DNA of 64,000 bases from Bedellia somnulentella (Eukaryota > Arthropoda > Insecta > Lepidoptera > Bedelliidae). Location of the stretch: the NCBI GenBank assembly GCA_963576735.1, contig OY755180.1:17884678-17948677 (forward strand), in the 5' to 3' direction. Positions within the stretch are counted from its first letter, which is position 1. Each line of letters opens with the position of its first letter. Under the pieces are notes generated by a model. That model was given only the letters and a program-made list of their open reading frames with translations. It had not been told where the DNA came from and ran no database searches. This document shows, one piece after another, positions 23,901-33,900 of this stretch. Both the position numbers and the translations under genes were made by a program.

Positions 23901-24325
23901 ATATCAGATTATTTATATAATAAATAAAAGTGGTTTCTCTCTCTACTTACCTTTTGGGTGCTAGTAGGCTGGAATATATGTGAGAAAGTGTACATTTTCG
24001 ACACATTGTGTTGTGTTTTTCGACCATGACCAGCTGTGGTAGTATCCGTGGATGTTATCAGAGATTGGTCTGACCTCACTTCGTATAAATTGTTAGTAGT
24101 TTCACATGGCCTTAGCCGCAAATAAACCTGGACTAACTCTGGTTCCTCCAACTCAGAATCTTCTTCGAATAACTCAGTAAAATGGGTAGCTTTTACTATC
24201 TTCGGTCTTTGAAATGGATTGGTAATCAATGGTGGTAGAGGCTCAATGAAAGAAGGAACACCACGTTCCCAATTATTGTCGTTGTCTGAAATTCTTTGCT
24301 CCATCGTTATTTTTCTGTACTCCAT
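2842..24325 (-). CDS. Kinesin-6 (KIF20-like) motor protein, 13 exons
   Basis: Exons, 5' to 3' on the minus strand: 24325-23951, 23523-23269, 22138-22010, 18514-18398, 17545-17395, 15443-15248, 14125-13983, 13506-13383, 11596-11440, 9692-9540, 7750-7663, 5915-3827, 2983-2842. All junctions are GT-AG, the phases agree, and the product is about 1372 aa. The N-terminal motor holds the P-loop GASGSGKT (~151-158), switch I SSRSH (~327-331) and switch II DLAGSE (~355-360), then VPYRESKLTRLL. A long insert between the P-loop and VSFIEIYNEAIYDLL is the known hallmark of kinesin-6 (KIF20A/KIF20B, Subito), plus-end motors of the central spindle and cytokinesis. A charged, probably coiled-coil stretch (~455-630) and a long acidic Ser/Asn-rich tail follow. 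Family membership is firm; KIF20A versus KIF20B cannot be decided. Start M1 or M8 is possible. Introns are full of transposons. Confidence 0.88.
3233..3598. mobile_element. Palindromic element with tRNA-like sequence (copy 2, near-perfect hairpin)
   Basis: The arms meet at about 3400-3412 around GCGTTTCCTTCTGAGGTAGG and are almost perfectly complementary. The tRNA-like stretch at 3480-3550 forms a full cloverleaf on paper: 7-bp acceptor GACACGG/CTGTGTC, D-arm GCTC/GAGC, anticodon stem TCGGG/CCCGA, T-arm GCGGG/CCCGC. It lies in the kinesin intron between exons 12 and 13. Confidence 0.78.
3827..5915 (-). CDS. Kinesin-6 exon 12: long acidic tail exon
   Basis: This 2089-bp exon encodes about 696 residues of low-complexity tail after the coiled coil. 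It opens with an acidic run (SDEEDEESSEDE). It contains a ~22-residue block present twice, about 110 residues apart, each with ARTSSS followed by ERESL. It also has three short motifs of the form K-[RK/S]-x-YFD (KRCYFDN, KKSYFDD, KRTYFDN), and a basic patch KRSLRLRRNKK near its end that could be a nuclear signal or a microtubule-binding patch. An in-frame stop occurs at 3823-3825, but the preceding AAAAG|GTAATA is a good donor that joins in phase to the exon at 2983-2842. I therefore treat the stop as intronic. An isoform that retains the intron and ends here is possible. Confidence 0.8.
6428..6980 (-). mobile_element. RTE-type LINE 3' fragment with C-terminal ORF
   Basis: The ORF 6980-6492 reads the C-terminus of an RTE-clade endonuclease/reverse transcriptase: VLVPTLMYGSECWVW, MRSLRKVCNVRLCDRVRND, MLRWFGHIERMDD and RGRPRKTHLDQ. 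The element ends at 6428 in a tail that reads GAGTATATGTATGTATGTATG on the minus strand. It is strongly 5'-truncated and lies in the last large kinesin intron. Frame intactness suggests modest age. Confidence 0.85.
7257..7571. mobile_element. Short inverted-repeat element (~315 bp)
   Basis: AAAAGAGTATCTATAATAAT with CAGGGTACGGTAGACTCGAT is mirrored at 7511-7571 (ATCGAGTCTACCGTACCCCG, then ATAGATACTCTTTT). Arms are ~58 bp with a few mismatches. Likely a mini-transposon in a kinesin intron; target duplication not clear. Confidence 0.6.
8145..8322 (-). mobile_element. Palindromic-family element (copy 3, one arm)
   Basis: Minus-strand tRNA-like sequence (CTCGAACCCGCGACCTCCCG, CTCTGCCAATTGAGCTATGG) followed by CCCACATGAGGTTTTCATGA, the outer end of the family. 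The other arm is missing. Confidence 0.65.
8890..9058 (-). mobile_element. SINE-A copy, internally deleted
   Basis: Begins with the CATACATATACTCACGGCTA tail and ends with the ACACTA-type head replaced by GTGTGGCAG. The GCGATGCGG central part is missing. It lies beside the duplicated kinesin half-exon. Confidence 0.75.
9141..9236 (-). pseudogene. Partial duplicate of kinesin exon 10 with donor site
   Basis: A copy of the 3' 96 bp of exon 10 (9540-9635), including its GT donor and about 15 bp of intron. It lies about 300 bp downstream in the gene, with a SINE between the two copies. The reading frame is intact (NRQTDFPKLSGTPSKH... to ...EITILE). Only three bases differ and all three changes are silent (ACA/ACG, AAG/AAA, TTA/TTG). 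The length is a multiple of three and starts in phase 0, so use as an extra exon would add 32 residues without a frameshift. The acceptor would be a weak TTTACAAG with a poor pyrimidine tract. It may be a recent dead copy or an optional exon. Confidence 0.7.
9273..9509 (+). mobile_element. SINE-A copy between duplicated kinesin half-exons
   Basis: Near full-length with the head variant GTGTAGTGCCGGCTTAGAAT and tail ATGTATGTATGTAC. It separates exon 10 (9540-9692) from its partial duplicate (9141-9236). Confidence 0.85.
10045..10542. mobile_element. Possible inverted-repeat element
   Basis: ATTTGGTATGCAAAGTTTTT at the left and AAAACTTTGCATACCGAATT at the right form ~20-bp inverted ends about 500 bp apart. 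The interior is AT-rich with no ORF of note. Boundaries are uncertain. Confidence 0.4.
10560..10790. repeat. Interspersed repeat with GAGCGAGCGAAGCG motif (pair with 21160-21300)
   Basis: TGCTTGCTTG words flank a GC-rich palindrome (GCAGGGGGTTGCGCCCCCTG) and a conserved piece: GGTTAGGTTACATTATGTAT, AAAACGAGCGAGCGAAGCGC, then GGAGCGAGCACCTTAAACGC. The same piece in inverse orientation follows the long-inverted-repeat element at 21160-21300. The family is not recognised. Confidence 0.6.
11660..11908 (+). mobile_element. SINE-A copy
   Basis: Near full-length copy in the kinesin intron after exon 9, ending ATATGTATGTATGTATGAT. Confidence 0.85.
12737..13248. mobile_element. P-superfamily-like mini-transposon inserted in a SINE
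   Basis: The inverted ends start CTTAGATAAAAA and stay alike for about 30 bp (to GAAGAAGATGCGGC). An 8-bp duplication ATTTTTAC flanks it (12729-12736, 13249-13256). The surrounding SINE-A copy is cut exactly here and resumes on the other side, so the empty site can be read from other SINE copies. P-type transposons make 8-bp duplications and have ~31-bp inverted repeats. A THAP-domain start inside supports the family. Confidence 0.75.
12917..12997 (+). pseudogene. THAP-domain N-terminal remnant
   Basis: The frame starts MPDCAFIQCTNHSRRKNK and ends ITFHA then stop. This matches the start of a THAP zinc finger: Met-Pro-x-Cys...Cys with four residues between, and then the FH of the usual FH-x-FP. 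Directly after FH the frame is lost, yet CCTAAG follows, as if the P-K of FH-x-FP-K were shifted by a small deletion. THAP fingers are the DNA-binding domain of P-element transposases. Only this fragment remains, with no catalytic part. Confidence 0.6.
13605..13950. mobile_element. Palindromic element with tRNA-like sequences (copy 4)
   Basis: Left end TTGTTCATGAAAATCTCATG, minus tRNA-like GGGGATCGAACCCACGACCT, centre AAGTAGTGGCAGCATTCCCT, then a plus tRNA-like GTAGCTCAATTGGCAGACGG with GCGGGTTCGATTCCCGCCTG. The plus copy has lost bases in the D-arm. It lies directly beside kinesin exon 7. Confidence 0.7.
14176..14500. mobile_element. Palindromic-family element (copy 5), interrupted
   Basis: Left end TTTTTGTTCATGAAAACCTC and right end GTGTCGAAATTTTTCTTTCC. 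Between them a LINE-like 3' end (GGCGAATAAACGTATTTTCT and a CTTT run) is inserted, plus a CCGTCCGTCCGTCCG microsatellite. Confidence 0.55.
14698..14948 (+). repeat. Interspersed repeat with CGACAAACTTCGTA start
   Basis: TAGCTGACCCGACAAACTTC begins a stretch ending AATCGGCAAAGCCGTTTCGG, AGGAGTACGGAGAC and ACACGAGAATTTTATATATT. This resembles a very common insect LINE-type 3' region. A related start, GCGACCCGCCCCGGCTTCGC, lies at 28220-28240. Confidence 0.5.
15020..15220 (+). mobile_element. SINE-A copy, partial
   Basis: Recognisable from TACTCCATTTCTTCCCGTCA to GCCGTAAGTATAG, with small deletions. It lies directly downstream of kinesin exon 6. Confidence 0.7.
15504..16150. repeat. 82-bp minisatellite, about 8 copies
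   Basis: Units start at 15571, 15653, 15735, 15817, 15899, 15981 and 16063, exactly 82 bp apart, with partial units at both ends. Copies are nearly identical. A T-to-G variant (GTCAGGG for GTCATGG) occurs only near 15762 and 16090, 328 bp or four units apart, which suggests that a four-unit block was itself duplicated. The array lies in the kinesin intron just upstream of the exon 6 acceptor and contains a GC-rich CGCCTCGCGTCGGCGG segment. No reading frame is implied. Confidence 0.95.
16548..17390. repeat. Tandem array of kinesin exon-5 fragments fused to SINE pieces
   Basis: Next to exon 5 (17395-17545), its 3' half with the splice donor recurs at about 17165-17212. It recurs again at about 16890-16925 plus 17030-17060, a copy split by a LINE 3' end that ends in an AATAAAGAGTTT-type tail. 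A decayed trace lies near 16550-16575. Each copy reads CCAGTCTCAGTAAGCAGCG on the plus strand and runs into an internal piece of SINE-A starting at GTAAGAGGCGACTAA (about 17220-17370 and 16580-16760, with a remnant at 17080-17160). A composite unit, half-exon plus SINE body, was therefore amplified in tandem. The copies carry changes and are probably not coding. Confidence 0.65.
17685..17805. mobile_element. Palindromic-family element (copy 6), centre deleted
   Basis: AGAAAGAAAAATTTCGACAC on the left; TAATCCCCACATGAGGTTTT and CATGAACAAG on the right. The tRNA-like part is almost gone. Confidence 0.6.
18898..21145. mobile_element. 2.25-kb element with ~470-bp terminal inverted repeats
   Basis: The left arm (18898-~19360) and right arm (~20685-21145) are near-perfect inverted copies. 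The ends start GCGTGCGT and are flanked by a direct repeat CCGTCCTC (18890-18897, 21146-21153). Arms contain repeated GTACGCTGGCGTAAC-type words, themselves partly palindromic. Very long inverted repeats plus an 8-9-bp duplication suggest a Mutator-like or foldback element; hAT is an alternative. The 1.3-kb middle has no transposase ORF and carries a minus-strand SINE-A remnant (19924-20068). It lies in the kinesin intron between exons 3 and 4. Confidence 0.8.
22165..22265 (+). mobile_element. RTE-type LINE 3' tail piece
   Basis: The segment AAGTGGCGATCGATAGTCTC, then CTACCCCAATGGGAACTAAC and GGCGTGAGAATATGTATG matches the last ~100 bp of the RTE elements nearby, ending in (ATGT)n. It gives the cleanest view of the RTE tail for comparison with SINE-A. 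Confidence 0.7.
22640..22950 (-). mobile_element. RTE-type LINE 3' fragment, decayed
   Basis: Minus-strand reading gives MLRWFRHIERMDD, LVKETYRANAEVKVNRGGP and THLDQQ, the same C-terminal segment as the copy at 6492-6980 but with changes and a frame break. It lies in the kinesin intron before exon 3. A plus-strand tail-end piece of the same family lies at 22165-22265. Confidence 0.75.
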
Positions 24326-24903
24326 GAAATTACTGGTTGAAAAACTAAAAACAAACTTTCAGACACAATACAACCGTTCAGTTTTCCAATTCAAATATAT
24401 ATTTCGTCTTCATGTTGGCTGCACTGTATCAAATGAGTCAAATGAAATGGAATTTGTCATTCCATTCAATAAAGACCCCTACATATTGTAGTTATTTGGT
24501 GTTGTTTGCCAATGTTACCGGTTTTTCTCTATGGTTATGGTTTCCGTTTAGAACCTCACTACCGAATCATTCACTTGGTCGGTCTTTTCGTCAGTCAGTC
24601 AATCAGCGAGAGATTATAAAATCACTCATTCATTATTCATTCAACAAATGTCGGTCGGTCGTGTAAAGTGCCTATATTTATTTATTTACATTATTTCAAT
24701 GGATTTTTAAGATTTCTCAATGAAAGCTGAACAGAAAAGTAGAAGAGTTTATTCTTTAATTGTTTAACTTGCTAATGATCCATCAGAAACAGCTACAACT
24801 ATACATTGAATACTGTGAGGAATTTCCGAAGATGTGATTGTTTTATCTTGCAAATTTGGCTTGTTGCCACTAAATTTGTCAAAGTTTTTGGAGGACAGCA
24901 AAG
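24326..24903. promoter_or_regulatory. Divergent intergenic region between kinesin-6 and ADGRA
   Basis: The start codons of the minus-strand kinesin and the plus-strand receptor are 578 bp apart with no recognisable transposon between them, unlike almost every other non-coding stretch here. It contains TCAGTCAGTCAATCAG near 24591, which matches the arthropod initiator (TCAGT) on the plus strand, and a CGGTCGGTC-type repeat near 24650. It is a plausible shared or back-to-back promoter. Transcription start sites are inferred, not seen. Confidence 0.45.
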
Positions 24904-27900
24904 ATGTTAAACTGGGTTGTATTGCTGATGCTGGTGGTATGGAGCGGAGTTTGCATTGGACACTGTCCCTCACTTTGTGTGTGCAAGAACAAGTCAGGGT
25001 ATTTGGTTACTTCTGAGGCTGTCCCAGAGGATCCCCTGAGGCTTCAGTGTGGAAGTCCTACTGCCAGGATAACAGAATTGAAGGAAATTGACCTAAACAG
25101 CATATCGATGTCTATAGTCAGTTTGTAAGTAAAAAAGTATAAATATCCCAAACTAATGTTGTTCATTGACAAGTTAGAGTAGAAAGCATTTTAAGAATAG
25201 GTATTGAAGTAAGAGATAACTACTCTATACTATATTCCCTTGTCATGGCTTCAAACACTACCTCGGATTTGTAACATGATGATGAATTTTAAGGGCCTTC
25301 ACTTAATCTTCTTAAAAACACAATAAGTTTCATATAGTCAGAGCCATATTTTTTTTAAAGTGACACCAACTTTATACAAATTCTTGAGTATTTATTAATA
25401 TCCATCCATCCACAATTACACAATCTATCTGATATAGAAATCTAGATCTAGGAAAACTGGAAAGGAATAGTATAGAATTATACCTCAGCCTATATATACA
25501 TTCCCAGATAGACACTGAAGTCATAAAACTTTTGCTTGGATTAACAGTCTGAAAAATAATTTAAGAATATGTACTGGCTGGCAGCAATGCATACACACAT
25601 AAATGTTCGATCTTCAAATAGGTGTCATGACACAAATTCCCACTACTTGTCTTAGTTCTTTAATTGGATTTACCTACAGATTTAGCAATTCTGACAAAAT
25701 GTGTCTTAAATAATGTTGCAAGTAATTAATGAGATTGTTTGTTCTTTATGGCAAACTGTGGTTCATGTTCTAAGATGAGGTAATAAACAGGAAAAGCTGC
25801 AATAAGCTAGTGCTTTGTTGTAAAAGGAACAGAAGTAAATGTAAAGAAGTTTGTATGTAAAGTATGTCTTAACTAATACTGCCTTAGTTAATAAATATCT
25901 GGCATACATTCAAAGTTGCCTTCAGTGAGTCTATATTAATTTAGATATCATAATCTATTAGCCTTGAATCAAATTCTGAGAAGAACTATGTATTCATATT
26001 AGTTTCCAAGATTTGGATGATCTCAATCTTGGACACTTGGTTAGTAGAAGCCATGAACACATATTTATGTTAAGCGGATAAATGTGAAAGAATTTGTGCA
26101 TCTGGGTAGCTGTTGAAAATCTGAGGAAAATATAAATATAAGAGGTACAAAGAGTAATGTAATGAATAGAGTCATGAATGGATAACTTTTTAAATTTCTG
26201 TGTGAATAACAATTGATTTATTTTAACTGTTTTTATTACTTACAGATTTAAGATGCTTTATGCTTGTCATATTATTTAGTAATGTATTGTGTTTAATTAC
26301 AGAAATCTTTCCGCGAATGCCATCACAACCTTGTCAAGGGAACTTCACCTGCCCAACTTACAAAAATTGTAAGTTATTTTATATTTACTTTATAAATAAT
26401 ACTTAATGATAAGTAAGATCCAGCATCTATTTACATTGATCAGGCCTAGTACCAATATACCATATCAGAAACTGCAACTGGTGATATGTATATATAAGAT
26501 AGGATATATAGGAGCAGGATAATATATATATATATAATTGTGCTTTGTGTAAGCAGGGTAGTTTAAAAAGCATACTGATATGCATATGATTTTCTACCTG
26601 GTTTAGAATAGCACAGACCTTTTAAATAATTATTTTCTTATGCGTCATATTAAATGAGGCTCCATATGGGTTTGTGATTAATAACCTATCAAAAGATTCA
26701 TACATATATTCAGGGTGATAAATAAAAAAAAAAGATAATTAAATTAGATCTTCAGGATTGTGTATTTCTCTGCCTCTTTTGGATCTTGAGTGGGCAAAAG
26801 ATCAGTTAGTGCTATTCCAAGCCGACAATACACTACTTTTCAAACATCTAAGATTTCACTGTCTTTTACATACAATACCTCTTTTTGTTATTATAGCTAA
26901 ACGTTACAGCTAATCAAGGTTTATATCAGAAATATATTCTAATTTATAATAGTACACGAAACATGTTTAAAACCAGTTAAGAAATTAATACGAACTAAGC
27001 GAGGTTATATTTCGCTGGACATTATACTGAATAGATGTTAGACATGTCGAGCAGGGTATCAGATATCTATTGTTGTAAAAGACAATGTACAATATAAACA
27101 TACATGTTTCTAAACACTGCCTACATACACTTACTACGTTTACCCTGACTAAAATTTTGTGTATGTTATCTTTTAGTCAATTTGGTTTTGGCAAAAGAAA
27201 AGATACATACGGCACGGCTATAAATCCCTAGAAGGGGTACCCAGAGCTTCAGGATAAGAAATTCCTCAACCACTTCTGGAAGTTGTGTGTGGGGATGAGA
27301 TTGTAAATAAAGTAAATAACTTTGGTGATGGGTCATCAACCGCATCGCCCAAAAATCACTTAAATGGCTCCAATACCCCTAGCCGCCTCTTACGACCACC
27401 CACGGAAAGAAATGGGGTAGTGCTATTCTAAGCCGACACTACACAGCAAGACATTAAAAAAAGATAGTGAAATAAAAGATGTGTGTTATTGGCCTTAACC
27501 TTTCTTATGTTATGCGCCGTTCCATAGATGTACTAAATACCTAGATATGTTTTATACAAGGAAACCCGCGCTTACGAGTGGCACTGATTGCGGCAGTTGT
27601 ACGCACGCACACCACTAGAAATATATCCAAACAACACACCAAGAAATATATTTGAAATGTAAGCGAGATAGCACATTTCATAGCAAGCGCTAAAAAGAGA
27701 CAAACATATTTTCTCTGCACCGACGTGAAATATGACCTTAAGACGACCGCTTGACACGCACAATACTTCTTCTATTTTTTGACACCTTACACATAATTTA
27801 TTATAAATTATAATTAAAACGTTGGAAATGTATATACTTACTTATGATAAGTAATCCCGTCACTTTTAGTAGTTTTTCGACTATAGTTTGTGCAAAATCT

Positions 27901-30900
27901 CATCACACACGACGGCATTCTCGATTATTTTGAGAAACAAACACGCCAAAACAAGTGAACGATCGCGACGGCAGCTAATGTGCGACTAAAGTCAAGTGAG
28001 CTATTTAGCCCCCTTTTTAAGTGCCACTTATGAGCGCGCGTGACTTATCTTAAGCGCCCAGTACACAATGGCCCACGATGGGCCACGTTTCGCAATTGGC
28101 AATTGTAGGCCACGATCAATTGGTGTTAACACAATGGCCCATTGCTCATTACTGACTGGCAATCCACTTGCGACGGACGTCGAAGCAATTATGGTTGCAG
28201 ATATTTATTTATTACTAGCGACCCGCCCCGGCTTCGCACGGGTGCAATGCTACTAATATAATAATAACATAAACATAACATAACATAAACGTTGACGCCG
28301 AATATCCCCGAAGGGGTTGGCAGAGGTACTAATACTTCTGAACATCACGTGACTTTGTCACCTGGTGTTCAGAGTACCCACGTTTTGCATGGACAGTGTA
28401 CTCACGTGATAGGGGGCAGGCCTATCGCCGTATAATAATGAAAAGATAATCAACAACAAAAGATACTTATTCTATTCAGTTTAATTAATTCTTTATATTT
28501 TCCTCGCTAGAGAGCTCCGATAAACGCGTGCGATCGCTGCAAATCATAAAGTGCTGTAAGGCGAAGCGCGGCCATCGACGCGCTATTTATAGGCACGCGC
28601 CGCCCGGCGCAAACAACTACGACCCTGCATTTTAAATTTGTAATATCTTCGGTAATATTCACTTAAATTACATGCTGTAAAAAGCATATTGATCTATAAT
28701 AAATGCACAATTTATTTAAGGTACTTAATTGGATAAGGATTAATGCTGTATTGTTTAAAATCACTTCATAATAACCATTTTTTAGTAAAGAATAAATATG
28801 GTTATGCTGGGTTATCCCTAAGAGATAGACATATACCATCGCGGACTTTATTGTTGAACTTTTTAAGGTAAACAATACTGTAGTACATTATTTTTGTATA
28901 TCTCGTAAGGTTCAGCCAGCGTTTGCAATATAAGCGCAAAAAAACGTGCTTATTTACGACATCACATTAGAAACCTTTAAATTTATCTGTGTTTCTCTAC
29001 TATATTATGCATTTATTATACATACAAACCTTCCTTAAGAATCACTCTATCTATCAAAAAAAACCGCATCAAAATCCGTTGCGTAATTTTAAAGATCTAA
29101 GCATACATACGGACATACAGCGAAAGCGACTTTGTTTTATACTATGTATTGATTATGTATGTAATTTATTTTATTTAAGGCTCTATTTATGTTATTTTTA
29201 CGTCGTATAGTGATTATAAATACATTTTGCAATAAAATATTCGAAAAAAGTATAAGTATCTATGAGCGGTCGGTGACGAACTAAACAATGGCCCATTGTG
29301 GAAACACCACCGGCCATGCTACGCCACGATTCCTTTGAAGTGTGCCCGAAAAACCGACAACTTCGCCATTGCGCGCCATTGCGCGCCACGATCGGCAATT
29401 GTCCGCCATCATGCACCATTGCCCCCTGTACACAGTGGCGATGGCGAGCAGTGGGCCATCGTCCGCCATTGTGTACTGGCCGCTTAAGGTTTTTTATTAG
29501 ATATCTGTGCGCCGTTAATACAAGTACGTGAATCTGTGCAAAATATTAATATGTAATAACGAGGGAAGACCGATATCTTAAAGTACATTACCATGTAAGC
29601 ATTCTGTCGTTATCGTTTAAAAAATTAACATACACCCACACATTAACATATCAACATTTTTTGGTGGCCAATCGCCTGACCGGGAACCGTAACTGCACGA
29701 GCCGACTCGCACTTAACGAGTCTTATTATATAAAACTATTTTAATTTCAGAGACCTCAGCAAAAACCACATAAGTCTGATAGAAACCGACGCGTTTTACA
29801 ATGTGAGTTCTCTCCAACGCCTAGACTTGTCTCACAACCAACTGAGTTCCATCACCAAGGAGATGTTCAAAGGATTGGTAAACTTGGAACGACTCGTGTT
29901 GACGCATAATGTCATCTCTGTAGTGGCGCTTGGGACTTTCGATCATCTTGTCTCTTTGAAGATTTTGTAAGTATCAAGACTGTCTGTAAGTATAAAGATT
30001 GTGTCTCAAGATATATTTAGACCAAATTAAAAATGTGCTCAAAAATACAGGCTCCCCATCCCTAATGAAACTATAGCTTGAGTATATGTATGTATGTGAA
30101 AATATAAGAGGCTAATAAGCGAACTACAATTTCATCAATTTTATCTCTGCGTGTCAGTTCTTTATTCTAATCTTCGATTAGTTGTTGTAGATAACAAACA
30201 TGAATAAGCTTTTAATGGAGTCAAGAGCGTCCTTTATGGCTTTTGAAGTTTATAGATAACTTAACTTTGCTGTGTAGTGTCGGCTTAGAATAACACTACC
30301 CCATTTCTGCCGGTGGGTGTACTAAGGTAAGGGGCGACTAACGGTATTGGGGTTTTTAAGGAATTTTTGGGCGATCCGGTTGGAAACGCGTCACCAACAA
30401 CCTTTATTTTGCCATCTTTTCCCCACTCAACTTTCCAAAAGTGGCAGAGGAACTTCTATTTCCTTAGCTCTGGCTACCCCTTTTAGGGATTTATAGCCGT
30501 GAGTATATGTATGTATGTATGTATAACTAAAAAGCTCGTTTATTTCCAGGGAAATATCAGAAAATCCTCTGATATGCGACTGTGATCTCCTCTGGGTCGG
30601 CGATTGGGCAAGAAACACCACTGTCAAACTAATGGGCAACCCAAAATGCGCTTTCCCGGAAAACTTACACAACAAACCAATAAGAAAACTAAAAATCTTC
30701 CTAGACCTTACAGCGTGCGATAATATAGTACCTCTGAACACCCTTATAGTCAAACCCAATCAAAACCAAGTGGTTTTCGAAGGGGACAGTCTATCGCTCT
30801 CTTGTAATGCACCATTTGCAATATCCACTATAAAGTACGAGCTAAAATGGCTCCACCCTATGTTAGAAGTCTGTGATGTTAATACAACCTCGACGGATAT

Positions 30901-33900
30901 GCAAGAAGAGGGCATGGCAGAGACAGTGGTTCTGTTCCCTAACGTAACCAATCACCATAATGGGAATTGGACTTGTTTGTACTCGGATGAGAATCATTTG
31001 AAGCATAACTTTTCTGTGGAGATAGTAGTGATATCCAATACAACAAAATATTGCCAAGTTGATAGTACAGTGGATAATAAGGGGTTGTATTCGTGGCCAA
31101 TGGTTTTGGTTAATCGGACAGCTGTTGTGCCTTGTGCGAGTGGAATGGAAAGTGCGTACAGAGATTGTTGGGATAATTCCACTTGGGGACCGGCTAATAC
31201 AAGTGCTTGCTCTTATGTTAGCAGTGTTTCTATATTGTTGCAGCAGGTATGTTGTTTTTAATTAAATTAACTAGCATTATATTTTTCTACATATTTTACA
31301 GAGTTAAAAATTCATCACAGGCTTTTGGCCGTCATGTAAAAAAATATTGTGAAATAAAGAATGCTCAGTAATGGGGCTTGTGCTCCATGATATATTTGGA
31401 AAGATGGGTAAATGCTATTGTACACCGATTCTAAACATAAACTAAAACTATTTTTATATTATTATTTTTTCTTATCCCTCTTCCCATAAACCTGTAAAAA
31501 AGGGTCTACCTTAGTTCAGGTAGAATATAGTTTAAGACTTTTTTTACTTTTTAATATTATTCAAGAATCAAAATGATAGTTTGATTAATTTATAAACCTT
31601 GTCCACAGTTCTCCCTCCTAAACCTAAGTCTAGTCCAGTAATAGTAGTAATATATAGGGTTAGTACTATCCTAAACATGCACTATACATAAACTTGAACA
31701 ATAAATATTTGTCCACAGTTCTCCCTCCTAAATCTAAGTCTAGTCCAGTACAGCGCAGTGAATGCCACAGAAAGACTCGCCATGTTTATTCGTGATAAAA
31801 CATATCCGGTGGCAGAAATTGATGATGAGGATGATGTGATGTTCATCGCCGCAGCTGTGAGGAACTATATGCAGTATTTGCATGAGGAGAAAGATTTGGG
31901 TAAGTTTGCTGTGAATATTTATTTACTCGTGGTTATTTGGTTTTTGATCTTACCCTAAAAAAAAGGCCACTTGTCTACCTTTTCAGATAGAATGCAAATG
32001 TTGAGAACGCCTAACTATCACATAATATGAATGTTTTTGTTCATGAAAACCTCATGTGGGGATTATTACTAATAAAAGAGGTCGCGGGTTCGATTCCCGC
32101 CTGTGTCGAAATTTTTCTGTCCTTTATTTATTAATAATAATCCCCACATGAGGTTTTCATGAACAAAAACATTCATATTAATATCTTCCGTATAGTTAAA
32201 AAAAACGTACGGTGGTGTAATAAAAAAACTAAATTTGTTCTATCAGGCTCAGCCCTGCTAGATGTGATAAGCAGTGCAATGAATATCAGCCAGTCAGTAC
32301 TAATCGCTGCTGAAACCAAATACGCGGCCGCCACCGAATTGCTACAAGCTGCTGAGGATCTCTCCTTGCATATTAACAATGTGCAGGGACAGAAGGTGGG
32401 TTTTCTGACGGTATTTTTGTTATATAAAAGTTATATTTGATCTTACATACATACATACATATACACATACTCACGGCTATGTTTCCCTAGAAGGGGTAGC
32501 CAGAGCTGAGTGGGGAAAAGATGGTAAAAATAAAGGTTTTTGGTGATGGGTCTCCAATCGTATCGCCCAAAAATCGAATAGAAAGCCCCAATACCCTTGG
32601 TCGCCTCTTACGACATCCGTGGGTAGAAAGGGGTAGCGACATTCTAAGCCGGCACTACACGGCAAGATGGGGGATTTGATCTTAAATGTTAAAATAATAA
32701 AGTTACTAAAGAAAGAGTTATGTTTAGTATATTAGTTTTACTTCAGTCGTGTAATCTAAACCACTCTTGTTTCTTCTCGTTTTTTTTTTATGGCGGGTTT
32801 AAAAATTTGTAGTAGAATGGCAATAAACGAAACATGATTGTGGATTTACGTTAGTGTCTCGAATTTTTAGAATCCTTTGTCGGTTATTGCTGTTTATAGC
32901 CTTTTTTGACGCTGTAATTTTATCTGTTTTATGTTTGGGTAATGCATTGTGATTAAAGAATTTCTTTTTTAAATATAATAATAAAATCCTTATATATGTA
33001 AAAGCTTTTAAGAATTATATTGTTAATATCAATATAACATTTTATACTTGGTATTTTTTTCTCGATTACACTGCTTTCCTTCGAAAATTAACACTATCCT
33101 AGTTACCATGTTTTTTAAAAAAAATGTTCACTAAACAAAAACCGAAAGTGGTATTAATAACATTTATACAGTGATTTCTAGCAACAAACTTGTTAACTAA
33201 CTTTTACATAAATCATTCCAGCCCAACATGGCAATAGAACAATTCCCGATGCGCGAAGGCTTCACAGGAGTTACGTGTGTATGGCACGGCGGCCACGGGT
33301 ATAGTAGCGCGCCCAGACTACATTGTACGGCAACCAATAGAACGGTCGTGCCTCAGCTTACTGTAACCTCCGCTACTATACATGCTAGTGTACAGGTAAC
33401 TTTATAAATAATATGTGTTTTAGTTGAAATTAAACAAGGATGTAAGGAAAGGAAGTGATTTTGTGCATGAATGAATGATAAATTGAATGAGTGAATGAAC
33501 GACGAGCTGGGTTTTCTTGTAATTGACATACATATCACTCACGGCTATTAATCCCTAGAAGGGGTAGCCAGAGCTAAGGAATTAGAAATTCCTCAGCTAC
33601 TTTTGGAAAAGATGAGTGGGGAAAAGATGGTAACATAAAGGTTATCGGTGATGGGTCTCCAACCGCATCGCCCAAAAAACCCTTGAAACCACCAATACCG
33701 TTAGTCGCCTCTTACGTACACCCACCACAGGAAGAAATGGGGTAGTGCTATTCTAAGCCGGCACTACACGGCAATAACTTATAAATTACTATTGAGTATA
33801 TTGGCAAAAATTAATTCAAAGTATTTTAAATACTTCTTTATTTTCAGATACCCCAATCCCTTCTCTACAGTACAACAGAAAAAGGCACTCACTTATCAGA

